Origin: Vanilla planifolia
Taxonomy: Eukaryota > Streptophyta > Magnoliopsida > Asparagales > Orchidaceae
DNA: 64,000 nucleotides
Direction of reading: 5' to 3'
Assembly (NCBI GenBank): GCA_023846275.1
Contig: CM043869.1
Coordinates: 17,269,501-17,333,500, forward strand
In this document: piece after piece, positions 1-14,100 of the stretch
Numbering within the stretch: position 1 is the stretch's first letter
Layout of the letters: every line of letters starts with the position of its first letter
The notes under the pieces: model-generated
Databases searched by the model: none
What the model was told of the DNA's origin: nothing
The model's input: the letters and a program-made list of their open reading frames with translations, nothing else
Translations under genes and position numbers: made by a program

Positions 1-1149
1 CTTGAGCTCAACTACCCCACTTCATCCTCATCAAACCCCCGATTTGAGCTTGCCAATCCTTCGTTGTCTAATCAGTTCGTGAGCACCTTTGCTTTTAGTC
101 ACGGTTTCCAACCTCAAGCTCCTCGACTCCTTGTTTTTGGCTTTAGATTAGATGGCTTTGTGTCACTTTAGTGTAGGCCATTAAATCTCTACTTGCCTTC
201 TCCTTTTTATTGACTCTTCATTCTTTGACTTCCTTGTGATGAATTGAGTGTACTATTGCTATCAACTCTGCTTAAGCCCATCCACAGGAGATTAAGGCAA
301 ACAACTTGAACATTTTTTATGGAAGTCCCCTCATCACCATAAGCTCTCTTCAATGCCTTCTCCTTTATGTCCCTTGGAAGGATTGTGTTGAGCAATTCAT
401 CTATGTTTATGGACACCTCTTTGCTCAATATGCTGATCTTCATTCCTCCTCATTATCCTTGCAAGGTACATTCAGTGTTTTTAAATGTTGGCATTGATAG
501 GCATCAAGCCTAAGAGAGTTTGATCCCAAATACTAGTTTAATAGATGGGATAAGTTAAGAAACTTTCCATCAACTTGCTATTAGCCAAGGATTATGTGGA
601 CTTGTATCATTGACTTCACTCATTATAGTAGTAGCCCTTTTCTATTTGGTCCTCTTTGATCCTTACTCTGGATGGCTTTGCTCACCTGAATTGTAGCCTT
701 TTCTAAGTTGCACCCTTTGATGACTCATACATGACGGCTTGACTCACCATAGTGGTTGCCCTTTTCTTTGTCACTTCCTTGATTTAACTTCTCAACAAGA
801 GCATCAATGATAGCCTTTATCCTGCAAGAGAGACCAACTCAAAAAATAGTCTTGTTAGGTTGGTGAACCATGCTAATTTAAGAACAATCTAACTAATTAA
901 TTAATGTGGGCTTATGTGGAGCTGCATCAAGAGCTCTCTTTTGACTAATCATTAATTTCTCATGACATCTACAATTTATTCCTAACCATAATGGTAATAT
1001 CAACATCTTGGAGGAGCATGCTATTAGAATTGAAAGCCATTGAACTTATTTCTTAGTGGGATACAATAGTGGTTGTAGGTTGTATTATCATTTGGTGGAG
1101 GGCACAAAGCATTTATGAAAACCAATTGTCTTCTTGGATTTGTTTGTTC
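1..1149. other. Intergenic or intronic DNA, nothing recognised
   Basis: I see no gene in this stretch. Short open frames on both strands (for example 207-443 and 306-497) match no family I know and have no supporting splice or codon pattern. The segment leads into the LINE remnant and could be more transposon debris. If the missing N-terminal exons of HASTY lie left of the window, it is intronic. Confidence 0.5.
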
Positions 1150-2830
1150 TTCACTAGGGTTTCTTTTTGATCAAATTCAAATCAGAAGAGGACCTATACA
1201 AAGTTTTGTAGGCAAGGATTTAGACTATTAGGGACAGATGTAATCTTAAAAAAAAATGCTTATGACCGCATTCCGGTTTGGATCAAATTCCATAAGCTTC
1301 CTTTATAACTAAAGAGCCCCAAGTGTCTATTAAGGATTGTTAGTTCATTGGAAAGCTAATTTTTGATGAACCAATTGATTGCCTTAAACTATCTTTACCT
1401 TCACAAGATTTTGTGTAGAAGTGGTGGAGTATCCTTTTCTCCAATGTTCTTTGTTTAAATTGGAAAAAACATTATTGACATTGAAACCTAATCCTTTCAA
1501 AACTTGTTTAACCTTTGTGCATACTACTTATGCTTGTCCTTTTGTAGAGAGCAACTACCCCTTAAAAGTAATGATGTTGTTAACCATGTGATGCATATTG
1601 ATTCCAAGGGGCTCATCAATCCTAAAGGATAGTGTAACAATACCTCAAGGAATCGACCAAGGTCATCAAACATCATTTTGTGAAAGAGAAATTTAAGGAA
1701 CCACTCAGTGTCGAGTGAAATTTCTTTTCAACTTTACGCCAAGTCGATGATCATGTGAAAGGTAAAATTCATAACAATATTCTTATCCATAAGAACTCTA
1801 TCAACCCCTTGAATGGCAATTTATCTTGTAATCGAGATAATAGGTGGCTATTGAACCACTTTTATCTTAATGAGTGATCTCTCTTTCTTGAAGATCAAAA
1901 TGATCTCAAAGCCCTCTATGCTCAAAGCACCTTGTAGTGATATATCTCATAGGATGTCTCCTTAGGTTGTTCTTCTATTAGGAAGAACTAATTTCTCCCT
2001 TTACCTTGAATTGGCATTCTTTTCTAGAATGTTTGTGTTTGGCATGACACTTCCAAAATCTTGGAATCCCATCTTCTTATGAGACAATTAAATTGTGATA
2101 TTATGTTTTTTGTGGAAACCAAACTTTATGCTCATGAGTTCAAAACTTAGGCGTCAATGTTTCAACAATTTTAGAATGATGAGAAGCTCCATAACTTTTG
2201 TTTGCACCTCAGAGGCTGCATTCTCATTCTTTGGAATATTGACTCAATTATTATTAGTTGTTTATGTGCTTCCCCTTAGATTGCGCACTACCATGCCATC
2301 TCTCCATATTTCAATGGTTCTTGTCTCTTAGTCACCTATGCATTTAACGTTTATGCCTTGAAAGCAAAGCTTTGGAAGGAATTTGGTCACATTGTTGTTC
2401 AAGTTAACCATAGCTAATTTTGGTTGATTTCAATTGCATGCATGCTAGGGAATAGGCAAGTGAGATTGTCCCCATTTGGAGATTTGTTAGAAATTTTAAC
2501 AACTTCATTATGGATATTAATCTGGAAGACATGCCTTTTGTTAGCCAAATATTCACGTGGTTGAATTACTATAAAGAAAATTCCCAACAACTTCAAACTT
2601 GATCATGTCATGTGCAATGAGACTTGGATGGAAGCCTTTCTTTTTTCTTATGTTAGCTTCTCGCCCAATTCTTACTTTAATCATGTTTATGTTATTAACT
2701 ATGAAAGCTCTTTAAAGAAGAAATCTTCCTTTAAGAACTTTTGGGGGACTTGTCTTGTTTTGAAGACATTGTGATTGAAGCTTGGTTCATCTCCCAAAAT
2801 TGCGATCTCATTTTTATCTTCTAATGGAAG
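1150..2830 (+). mobile_element. Decayed L1-type LINE (ORF1-like part plus endonuclease domain)
   Basis: A plant non-LTR retrotransposon broken by many stops and frameshifts. At about 1255-1450, frames read an ORF1-like stretch beginning with AYDRIPVWIKFHKLPL, which resembles the DUF4283-type RNA-binding domain of plant L1 ORF1. From about 2090 to 2790 come pieces of the exonuclease-endonuclease-phosphatase domain in the right order: DIMFFVETKLY at about 2094 (the ETK metal-site motif), VDFNCMHARE at about 2424 (the DFN motif), NLEDMPFVSQIFTW near 2519-2560, KLDHVMCNETW near 2597, and a final FEDIVIEAW near 2760. I found no reverse transcriptase after it, so the copy is truncated or the rest has decayed. 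The family assignment rests on motif order; exact ends are uncertain. Confidence 0.65.
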
Positions 2831-3841
2831 TTAAAAACCATAAATCAATGATGCTCTTAAGAGACAAATTGGTTATCATTCTTTTTTGTTAGTCAATTCT
2901 CTTAATAAAAAATTTGAGCTAAAAAATTGCCATAATACCATCCCAACAAATCCTTTGAATCCTAACTATTTGATACCTCGATCGGACCATCCAACATGTT
3001 TACATTAGAAATTTAGTGGCTAATTCCGAAAACAGATACTTGGCAGATTCTTTAGCAAATGGGCAACAAGATGTTAAGGATGATCAGGAATGACAAGCTT
3101 AATGTTGAGGAGAACCAGGGAACATAAAACAATCTTTAATCTATATTATAAATTAGACCTCTTTAGCAAGAAGAAAAATGTAAGTTTTTCTACAATACAA
3201 ATTATGATCATTGGAAATATTGTGAAAGACTTTATGCGTATATTCAAATGAAGGAAGCTCATCGAGGGAGTCATCTTTGCAATGTCATTATGGAAAGATT
3301 TCAAGCGCATGCTTGAAGATTTGTTACACATCATTTTGCATTCACATCTTCATTTCAACATAGCTTTTGATTGTTATGATAACATCTAACTCCTTCAATG
3401 GTTTTTTATATGTCTCTCGAATTACAGAATGAGTTTTCTATTTCTTTTCAATCATTGCTATGTGAATGATCCCCTGGGTTTGTGAACAAGGTAGAGCCTT
3501 GCTCTAGACTTTGTGTTGAGTGAAAATTATAAAACCTTTATTCAAAACTAGGTGCTATAGTTGTGAGTATTAACTTTTGGACTTTGTGTTATTGGAAATG
3601 TGTACAGCTTTGTTCCAAGGTTTTTTGTTGGAGAGATTTTGGCTTTGCCCAACACCAAAAAATAGAATTTAAAATTTTTTTGTCGAACTTGTGGGAAAGA
3701 ACTTATGGTCCATGTTTTTTCTAACCTATTAATTGATAGTGTTATGGTTTCAACAAATTCATAATACTAGGATTAAAGCTTGTTATTATTGTTGTTGTTG
3801 TCGTTGTTTTTTAATATTTTGCTCATGATTCCAGGTATTAT
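2831..3841. other. Gap between two retroelements, nothing recognised
   Basis: About 1 kb of AT-rich sequence with no gene and no recognised motif. It may hold the decayed continuation of the LINE, but I could not identify a reverse transcriptase in any frame. Confidence 0.4.
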
Positions 3842-4027
3842 TGTTGAGATATTTCAAAATTAAATGTTAGTAACTAGGATATTCTCCAATTATTATTTTG
3901 AGTTATTATATAATATGTTCTTCTATGAAGAATATTCTTCTCTTTATTTCTTACATTTTATATTTGTTCTATTTTTTTTTTTACATGCACCCTTAGTCAA
4001 TGATATTATAGAAAATTTGCTTCGCAC
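3842..4027 (+). repeat. Left (5') LTR of the copia element
   Basis: This 186-bp segment starts with TGTTGAGATATT and ends TTCGCACA just before a tRNA-iMet primer-binding-like TGGTATTTGA. It shares several blocks in the same order with 7989-8180, notably the stretch around TATTTGTTCTATTT and a TCAAT..TATAGA block. The two copies have diverged heavily, which implies an old insertion. Ends were set by comparing the two copies and are approximate to a few bases. Confidence 0.6.
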
Positions 4028-7000
4028 ATGGTATTTGACTTAGGCTAGAGCATAACCATTGAAATGCTTGTAATATTTTCTTTGCCTATCTCTCAATTCT
4101 ATCATATTATTGACTTTTACAATCACTTGCGACTTTTACAGGATCAAAGGTTCATTGTGCTTTTGCCACGTCTGCCAAAGTTTAATTACTATGCTTACTT
4201 GTTTGCCCTCCTGTGTGTCATTGTTGCCTAGCAGGCTACATTCATACTTTGCATTTTCTTTATTAGTGGATCTCCATTTGGTTGTTGCTCCACTTCACAT
4301 TCTATTACATTTCTCTTGCAATATGACATTCTCATTCACATTTTTGTGCAAAAACTCCAATATTTTCACCTTAAAATGTTTTTTTTATCAATGATTAGTT
4401 AATTCATTAACTAATTTTGATATTTTCTTTGGTAACTTCCTTGGCTATTCTTAAACTCAATATGACGAACTATTTCTTACGCTTGATCATTCATTTTGCT
4501 TATTGAAACTCATGAAAAAATTCAAAATCTAAATTGTTGGCTTTTGAAACCATGGATGCTATCAAATATACCAAATGGCAAGCCTCTATCTAATTTGCAT
4601 TTGAATATTTTATAATCCTAAATCTATTATAATGGTCAAAATCATGTTTTGAGATATTGCAAAATGAATGAAACTTTTTATTCTAGATACTTTCAAAATA
4701 GTAAAATCTGTTAGCTATACACATTTTACTCTGATATCTCTTTACAATAGAACAACAAATTTATTCAAGTTTATTATAACATCTTAAAAAGGAAATTGGA
4801 TAAGTTTCTTCAATATTGCCATTGTACCACTTGGCAAAAACAAAAATGAGGAGTTCCTTGAAGTCAAAATTTTCTCTGAATTACTTTGCTTTTGTGTATC
4901 CAAGCTTAGTTAATTCTACAGTCCCTTTTATCTCTATAACTTTCTTATATGTTCTTTAGGTCATTGTGCTTCATGCTCTGTTTTTGTCTAGTCTTGATCA
5001 TATTATTAAAGGAGAATTTGATGACTATTGTCATTTGTTAGAGAAATAAGTTGTTGGTGGATCCTTATTAGGAAATGCTTAGATATGTACCCATTGCTCA
5101 ACATGTTATCACAACAACTGTTGATCCTACTAGTGCTTGCTCTGGAACTCTCTTGTCCAAGGAGATTATGTTATTTGTGCTTTTAGTTTTGTTGTAGTTT
5201 CTCATCTTAATGTCCTAAGTTTTAGATTTTGGTGCATTCTCTCACATTAAAACTCTCACACCTATCATAGTTTTTGGATATTTTCTTTTGTTTTTACGGA
5301 AGGATATATCTCTCACCCTTAATAACACAAGATAATATCTCTTCTAAATTTCTTTATTAATTTGATATCTATGAATTGTCTTAACGAGTCTCACAACTTT
5401 ATAATTGTTTTTACGGAAGGATAATATTTTTTGGGATCTTGGCACAAATAGACCTATTTATAGAGATATTGAAGTAGGAGACATCTGATTTATCTCTATT
5501 ATTACCTCCACTACTCTCAACCACTTTCTCCTTACCATTGGTATTGTTGTCTTAGTTATTCTCACCATTTTTTATGGCTTATTTTTTTCAATTTTTATGT
5601 TTGAACATAAAGGTTATCAATATGGTAAATACCAATGTATCTCGTCTCTTATATCAGTCTCATCTTGTACTTTAGCTCCTTTTGACTTAGTATATTGATG
5701 TATGGGATTTCAACTCTCATCTTAACATTTTAGCCCATAAGGGATTTTGTTATTATCCCTTTTATTGACCACTACACTAAGTTTAATTAGTTTATATTTG
5801 TTAGTGTCAAACATATCATTGGTGTCTTCAACAAATCTTATCAAAACATAAATATTTAATTTTTTATTATTGTACCCATATACCTATCAAAAAAATGGTT
5901 TAGCTAAATGTAAATGCCAACATCTCCTAATGTTACCCATATTTTAGTGTTTCATATGAACGTTCTACAATAGTTTTGGGCAGATGTCATTCTAATAGTT
6001 GTTCCATTATTTTTAATGGGAATACACCTTTCCCTCTTCTTTATTTTATAAAATACTATACCTCCCTTGACCCCTTGTGTTTTAGCTTAGTTTCATATAC
6101 TCTTTCGTCCTCTATAAGATGTTTTCTTCACTTATTACTAAATGCATCTTTTTAACTTATTCTTAAACTCACAAAGGTTGTCATTATGATCCTTTAACCA
6201 ATTGTTTTTTTTATATTTTTGCAAATATTCTATTTAATGAAACATTTCTTTTTTACTCTTTTTTTTTCCTAATCTACAAACTTTTCTTATAATGTCCACG
6301 TTCACCTTTTGCTCCAACACTCTTTTTGCTACTCCATTACACTATAAAATTTGTTGACCACCATTTCCTTGCTCTAATGCTTCCCAAACATTTTTCATTC
6401 TGTGATTTAGCATCTTTATACCACCTCCAATCTACATTTGCCAATTGCTTTCAAAATTATATTTTGCTGATGCAATCTTTATCTCACTTGATCATTATCC
6501 TTCTCGTTTGGTAGCTTTTCCTTGTCTCTTAAGATGTATCGAGTGACATTATTAAATCTGAATTAGAAAAATGTAATGAATATGGAAATGGTGTTTCCCT
6601 TTTATTGTCTAGCTATATGGTAATGTCACACTCATTTTTTACTAGTAAGTTTTAACAATCATGTTTTGCCTAAATGGTATAATTGATCACTACAATGATT
6701 ACTTGGTGACCAAAAACTAAATTCATGTCATTGGTTATTTTGATACCTTTTCCATAGTGATTGGATTAAAGTGTACTCACTTCTTCTCGTTTGCTGTTAA
6801 TCAATGGAGATCTTAACTCAAATGGATGTGATTGATGTTGTACTCCACTTCAACTTCTCCAAAGCAGTTAATACAGAGCATCCTCTTGGATATGTTGTCT
6901 ATGGGGAGGGGGGTTGGAGGATAAAATTTGTTTAGCTTTAAAAGGTCATTTGTGGATTGAAATTACGTTCTTGTGATTTGTTTATCAGCTTTGCAATGTC

Positions 7001-7988
7001 CTTACTATAATCAATTTAATGATTATTTTATTTATCACTCATCATCATGTATAATGATTGTGTTATATATAGATGGCATTCTTCTTACTAAAACTATAAA
7101 TCTAATGTTTTGGAAATTGAATAATACCTTCAACAAAGATTTGTTATTAAGGATTTGGATTGGTCTAAAAATTTTTTTGGAATTGAATTTTCATGTGGCA
7201 AAGAGCGTGTCAACCTTTCCTAAACGAAATATATTATAGAATTATTGTGGGAAACTGAGCTTCTTAGATGCAAAATCAATTAAATTTCTTATGGAAACTT
7301 TATAGGAATTTAATGATCTTCAATATTGTCATTTGGTTTGTAAGTTCATCTACTTGATGTCACCTAAGCCAATATTTTCATTGGTTTTTTTTTTTTTTTT
7401 TTTGATAAAATGTTTTCATTGATTTTAGTCTAGAAAGAAAACATATGCAAAATCAAAGGAAGAAATATTGGGATATTGTCTTTTGGAAAAAGATTGTGTT
7501 TCAAAAGCATAATCACCAAAGACTTGAAGCCTACTTTGATGTTGAACATGCTTGACCTATTGAAAATTAGACATGAACTTCTAGATATTATGTTTTTATG
7601 AGAGAAAAGTTTATTTCATGGGGAATTAAAAGTGGATCATTATTACAAAGCTTTAATGTTGAAGTTAAACATAAGGGCATATTTTGCTAGTGAAATGGTA
7701 TGAATTAAAATCATTTTGAAGAATTTAGATTTTATGTTACTCAACAAATGACTCTTAATTGTGATGTTCAAGTAATCATTCAGATTATTGGTAATCTCAT
7801 TTTTCATGAAAAAATAAAACGTTTTAAAATATGTTGTAATTTCACCAAAGGCTATTCTATCAAAAAGGATCACTCTTCATGTCTCTAGTGAAGAACAATT
7901 AGCAAATACTTTTACACGTCCATTAGATTCACTTTGGATTCTCTAATCTTTTGAGCATGTTAGATTGTCAATAATATTTTTTACAATA

Positions 7989-8180
7989 TGTGAGGGGCTA
8001 TTATTATAGAGAATTTCCAAATTGGAATGTAATTTATAATATGCTATAATTATTACTCTGTTATTACTTAATACATTCTATTTATTGAAATCACTTTCTT
8101 TATTCTTGTATTTTGTATTTGTTCTATTTGAGTATTTATATCATTCAATAAAAATATAGACAATTTTCAACTTTTCAACA
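7989..8180 (+). repeat. Right (3') LTR of the copia element
   Basis: This 192-bp segment starts TGTGAGGGGCTATT directly after the end of pol and ends TTCAACA. It is the counterpart of 3842-4027 in length and block order. The bases after it (CTACT) do not match those before the left LTR (ATTAT), so the target duplication has been lost or my ends are slightly off. Confidence 0.6.
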
Positions 8181-11156
8181 CTACTAAAAATAAATGAGCT
8201 TGTGCATATTTACTCTGTTGAGCATGAATTTGCTTGTTTGGAGCTCTTTTCTAGTTGAACTTTTTGTTGAAATGAAAAAAAAAAATCAACTAGCAAAGAA
8301 CTGCAAACTAGTGGAATTTTTTATTGATGTGTTGTTTGCAATATTACCTCAGCTAATTAATGTTTTTTATGGTCCGGTGGAATCTATTCTATCTTCTGCT
8401 CTTGTTTTTCCTCCAGTTAAAAACAATAGTTTTAGTGCTGTAATAAACATTATTTTATTAGGTAAACTATGCTTAGATCAACAAAAATGAAATGGATTTG
8501 CTTAAATATCAGAATATCTGTATAATAACTAGTTTTGTTTTTTTATATTATTTCAATTATTATTTATTTATTCACCAATAAGTGTTATAAATATGAGAAT
8601 GTTATTTTGTGTGAAATTATGTGACTAGAACTGATTCCATTCATAAGGAGTTTGTGTAGCACCTCTTGAAGATAAACTGAGAATGAGATGAGTTAGATTG
8701 TTTGAACTTATTAATGTATTGACTACTTAATGATTATATGTGGGAAGGTGAAATATTGAAATTCACTTTAAGGGCAGAGGATGAATAAAAACTGAGTAGG
8801 GTAAGGACTTAACTTGGTATTCGTGTTTTATATTATTGCAATTTGTGATACATGAATGACGTTCATCCGCTAACACGAAAGTTTTGTTCCACAAGTTGCT
8901 AGTTTTTGTCGTCAAACAGATAGCTTGACAAAAGATCTAGCATTTTAACTTCATTTCTGAATTGTGAATATGTCAAGATTTATAGTTTAGGAGTTATCCA
9001 TCGAATCTATTTTTTTTCTTTTTTTGCTTTGGAACTATAACTATCTCGTTTTTTTTCTGTGATTGTTTAACCTATGAATTTACAACTATGAAGTATGAAG
9101 TATATATAATTCAGTTAAATGTTGAATGTTGATTGAACTCAACAAAGCAAGCCTGAGCATAGTATAGTTCAAAATCAGTGCCTCTCTCTGAACCGACTGT
9201 ATCAATCATTTCACAAAACCGTGAAGACATTTGGCTACAAACAAGTTCAACTATAATACTTTAGCAAAGCAAAAATTTGGTATGTAAAAGATTTAACTCG
9301 TAAGAACAAGTCAAATAAAATACTATGAACTTTTTGCAATTCATGTTGGTGCCCATATCTCCTTTTGACTATTATCCGTTTCATCAAGAACCAGGCAACA
9401 GTATAGACCTATCTTCTAATGCCCTACATGAGTGATTTTTCCTATGGATTTTGAAAAGAACTGTCTATTTCTGTCTTGTCATGTATCTGGTTTTAGTTAC
9501 AACTCCAATCTTACATATTATGTACTTAAAAAATACCATCATTAGTCTGAACAAAATAATCACGTCTTTCATGAACTAAAAAAAGAGCTGACCAAAGCAA
9601 AATACACTTTTAAGTTATATTGCTGCCAGAGCCTTCTCTCTCTAAATTTGATATTTGAACCTGCAAATGATTCGATGCCACTGCATGAACCTATTTTGCA
9701 GAAAATGAGGACATTTGCTCATAATATGCTTAGCAAAGGTAAGAGTAGGTATTTAATATAGTGCATAAGAACCAGTTAAATGCAGTTCTAAACTTTTTGT
9801 TATCCATTTTGGTGTCCATTATGAAGAATTCTGTAGACTCATGATCAGTTTCATCAAGATGCAAGTAAGCTAGTACAGAACTCCCTCGATGATTGAGTCA
9901 TAGTCCTGTTGATTTTGGAAAGCCTTACTGTTTATGTCATGTCATAAGTATTTGGTTACAGTAGTTAGCCCTGATAGTAAATGTTGATTTCACATCTTTG
10001 TGCACTCAAAGCGTCATTCATTTTCTCATAACAAGATACATTAGGAAGCTTTGACCTAATAACAACACCTATGTGAGATTATATTTATTTTTATGCTTCA
10101 TAAGTATATCTAGTCAAAAATTAAAATCATGTTCTAGGACTCTCTTACCATGACAAACATAACTCCACCAATCTGCTTGCTGATGGGAGGGCAGGAGAGA
10201 AACCTTAGCAGTTTTAGGGCAAAAATACCAGGAGTGCTACTTAAAAACAATTGCCTTGTAATGGGCGAAAGTGTAAACGTATAAATAGATGCGAGATGTA
10301 GTGTAGGGTAAGAATTAATCTTCATCACTCAAATATTCACTGACTAGATTATCAGAGACTCCCAAATCATATCTGTATTAGCAACATCTACTAAATTGCT
10401 AAGAAACTTTCGACTGAGCCGATGATCCCAAAGAAACTTCCACCTACCATTTTGAATCATCTCCAATGCAGATTTTCCATGGAAAGAAGAATTCAAAGGG
10501 TGTGGATTGGGAATATAAAAAAAAGCATTCTCCAGTCAATTCATTTCATATGCTATCTCACTTGAAAACCTTTTAGATTAACTAAGACGAGTCATTATTT
10601 GTAATTGGAAGTTTGTAAATGCTCAGGCTTTCATTATTCCAAGGTTGAAATTCTCCTAAAAATAAAAATTGGCCTTTTCCTACTGGCTCTGTTGAAGAGT
10701 TTAGATGAAATACCATGAATTGATACATCAAAACTACAGACAAAGATAATGCATTATTCCAATATACCCCAATGGTAAACAGTGAAGACTTATGAGATGC
10801 AAGTCTTGTTGAAATGCTTGCTGAAATTGAAGTTTGAGGTTCATAGTTCTTTGAAAAAAAGGTTTATTGTTTACCGTAAATCTTATAATTTGTTATTCTT
10901 CATGTGCCCTACATAGTTAATTATGTGATAGCAATAGCACAGGCTATTTTAGATGATATATTATAGTCAAATAGACAAAAGTTATCCTGCTAAGCTCTCT
11001 CTACGAGTTGGAACATATACTGGAACATGTATTATGAGATAATATTTTTTGCTATCTATTTTCTATGAAGTTTTTTTTTCCATTAAAGAACTAGCTGAGT
11101 AGTTTGTTCTGTTTATTGAAGCACCATCATTAAGTTATTGTTTTGTTATTATGCAG
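8181..11156. other. No gene seen; probable upstream intron of HASTY
   Basis: About 3 kb of AT-rich DNA before the first HASTY exon found here. I looked for the preceding HASTY block, the region rich in LELWSDEF in Arabidopsis, in all forward frames and did not see it. A 98-codon open frame at 8194-8490 matches nothing I know. Because exon 11157-11267 opens with a clean 3' splice site, this DNA is best read as intron, although a 5'-truncated gene copy cannot be ruled out. Confidence 0.5.
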
Positions 11157-14100
11157 TTAGAACTCATTAGACTTGTTGCTTCTCGGAAACCACTGGTGGC
11201 TGCTGTTTCAGTTTCTCAGAGGCTTGATATAGTACTGAATTCTTCTCAGATATCCTTAACAGCAGAGGTTTAAATATTTGGACTACATCTGAATTTGGTT
11301 CTATTTTATTTTGTTGTTTCTAATACCCTGTTTAAAGATTTCATAATAAATTATTAAGTAGACTTAAACTAACTTTTTTTTAGCTCATACTTGTTGGTTT
11401 CAGAACTTAGCATTAATCGAATGCATGCAACCTGCACTGGAAGCAATCGTGTCTGCCATTTTTGATGGATCTATAGTATTAAACCATCATGACTCCAGAA
11501 CCATGCCCCGGTTGCATGAAATTCTTGAAGGTTTTCAGTTTTTTGTTTTTTTTTTTACAATGTTTTATTGTCTGAATATTTTACTTAGAAGTTTATTTGC
11601 ATTTTACAGGTTTGCTTCAGCTGCTTCTTTCTTTGAAATGGACTAAACCAACTCTTGCTGAATTACTAGCACATTATCTGGATGCATTGGGTCCCTACTT
11701 GAAATTTTTTTCTGACTCAACAGTTCTTGTTGTTAATAAACTTTTTGACTTGTTGAAATCAATTCCACTAACTCCCAAGGTACTTTATTCCTTTTAAGCC
11801 TTTCAGTGGCTGACTATCAGTTGTTCTCACCCATTGTTTGTATAGGACCCCTCTAACATTGCCCGTCATGCAAGACTACAAGTGTGCTCATCATTTATTC
11901 GGATTGCTAAGGCTGCTGACAAAAGCCTTCTCCCACTGATGAAGGTAAATATATTTCTCACGTCATCACTTGAGACCATTACAAGCTCACTGATCACTTG
12001 GGCCTTCTAACACCTATCAAGACAAATACCTTGCCATTGCCTGATAACAATAATGTTGTCATATATGAGTACAATATGCATGTTCATGTAAGAACGTATA
12101 TTTCATCGTACAGGATGTCTTCATTTGCTTGTTAACTTTGTTCTTCTGAAGTTATTCTGTTCCAGTATAAAGTGGCCAAACAGTCAAAGCTGCTATGGTG
12201 ATATGGACCCAGTCAAACAATTGGCTCAACTACCCTTTGAAAGAAATGCTGAATAACAACAGTTAATCATGCCAAATTCACTTAGATCATTTATTTTCTT
12301 TTGTCTCACTGATGTAAATTTGACCTTAGTTTCCAAAACTATACAACAAAACTTATGCAAACACTGCTTATAAATTACTTGAAGTTTTACATAATTTCTT
12401 TTGTAATCTTCTCCTAGTCATTGGCAGCTTAACCCTAAAAAGAATTGCATTGTGGCTATTTGCAAATTCTTCATTGCATGCATATAGCTCTATCCATGTA
12501 ATCAACAGAATATCAAGAAGCATTAATTTAATATTCATTTTTAAAACGAAATCTATTGGAAATATACAATTCTATTATTACAATAAATGTTAATGTGAAA
12601 GTTTTTTGTTTTTTGTGAAATGTTTAGGGAATTGACCTTAAATATAGAAATGCATGATAATATTGTCATTTAGGAAAGATTACGGTTATAATAAAAATGA
12701 TGCTTCCTTGTAAGTTCAAAACAATCACTTGACAAAATCAAAACAACCAACAATATTACTAGTATTGTAGATGTTGAGTTGATTTCCTAGTCACATTAGA
12801 GGGAGTAGCCAATAGATTGAAAGGAGATGCAATACTATCTCGTATTCTTCATGGCTAGGGAACTTATCCCCAACAGTGATAAGAGAGAAGAGTGGGTGCC
12901 ATCTTTGGCATCTTTTGTGAAAAGGCCTTCAAATCTCTTGGAAAAATCTGAATTTGTTAATGGTTCTATTGGCATATGAATATATGTGCTTGTGAGTTGG
13001 CTGAAATAATTATGGAGGTAATAATAATAATATGACTATTTCAATTGGAGTTGATTATAGTTGAAATGAGAACTACTATGTGTCTAGGTGGATAAGCAAG
13101 GAGTCTCAAGGGGGGCTACTTTTAGACGAGTGTATGGATTTGATTGAGAACCACCCCTTGGCTCTATTAAATTCTTTGCACCTAACCAAAATGAAAGCAC
13201 CACTATTTGCAATTGATTCACCTGATAAATGAATTTATTATTTAGTGTAGCTCCCTAGAGGTTGATGAACTTGTAGCAAGACAGAGTAAAGCATACGAGG
13301 AAGGTATTGCAACTTCAACATGAACTAGGTCTCCAGTTGTATTTGATTGGGATTTGGATGAGAATTTTTTCATGTTGAAGTGGAATCTCGTTGGAAAAGT
13401 CATTGTTTGGCAAAGGTGAGTTGAATAATGATAACATTCAATTTCCATCATGAGTGACTTGTTGAACAAAATTATAAGATTTGATGGACATAGCATTCTT
13501 GAATTGGAGGGGTGAGCCTTACAATTTTATCTGGTCTTTAGGTGCAATTAAACAAAGACTCTTTTAGGATGATATCATGCCACCCATTTCGATGGAATAA
13601 GAAAAATCCTTAATTTACAGAGAAAGCATTCGTACCATCCCTTAGCTTTTAATGCTTTTTGGTTGCTTTGACAATATGAGTGTAGGAGGATCTTTTTATC
13701 AATGCAATACTTGTCAAGAGAGCAATCTCATTGGAATTCTCTCTCTTGTATCTCCTCTTTGGAGAAAGATACCACACATTGGGGGCACAAATAATGTTCG
13801 AGCTATGGAGAGGAGTTTGAAGTTTGAGTGAACAACACTCTCTAATTTGTAATGAAATGTAGAGGTTGAGCTGCTTCAAGTGAATTGCTTGTGCAAATCG
13901 AAAAGGGATAGCTCTGTCAATGAGGTCAATGGGGGTTAGGTTATCAAAATTTTTGTATGGCCTGGTGAGCCCCCATATCATTATAAGTGCTCATGGTAAA
14001 CTTGATTGTATGGCTAGTAGTGGCATGATCTTTTGGACAAGCATTGGTGTCAAAGTCATCATTATTTAGGTCAACCATTGCATTGTCCAAACCAGACCTA

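Larger units (their letters stand above)
3842..8180 (+). mobile_element. Degenerate Ty1/copia LTR retrotransposon
   Basis: A dead copia element about 4.3 kb long, with domains in copia order and many stops. After the left LTR, a primer-binding-like TGGTATTTGA lies at 4029-4038. The decayed protease reads LDFGAFSHI near 5222, where the family has D-S-G-A. Integrase traces follow: a VWGF-like start near 5698, the degraded equivalent of YFVTFIDDHSR near 5745, and QNG near 5888. At about 6120-6230 is the equivalent of the KCIFLGYS..KGY block. Reverse transcriptase is seen at 6973-7090 with YIDG in place of YVDD. RNase H traces at about 7740-7830 include QIIGNLIFHEKIK, and the end of pol reads NLLSML near 7940. 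Integrase before reverse transcriptase defines Ty1/copia. No matching target-site duplication flanks it. Confidence 0.8.

Noticed and set aside
8194-8490. 98-codon open frame considered as a HASTY exon or small gene
   Set aside because: It does not match any HASTY block I remember, has no convincing splice sites in a compatible phase, and starts just past the copia LTR.
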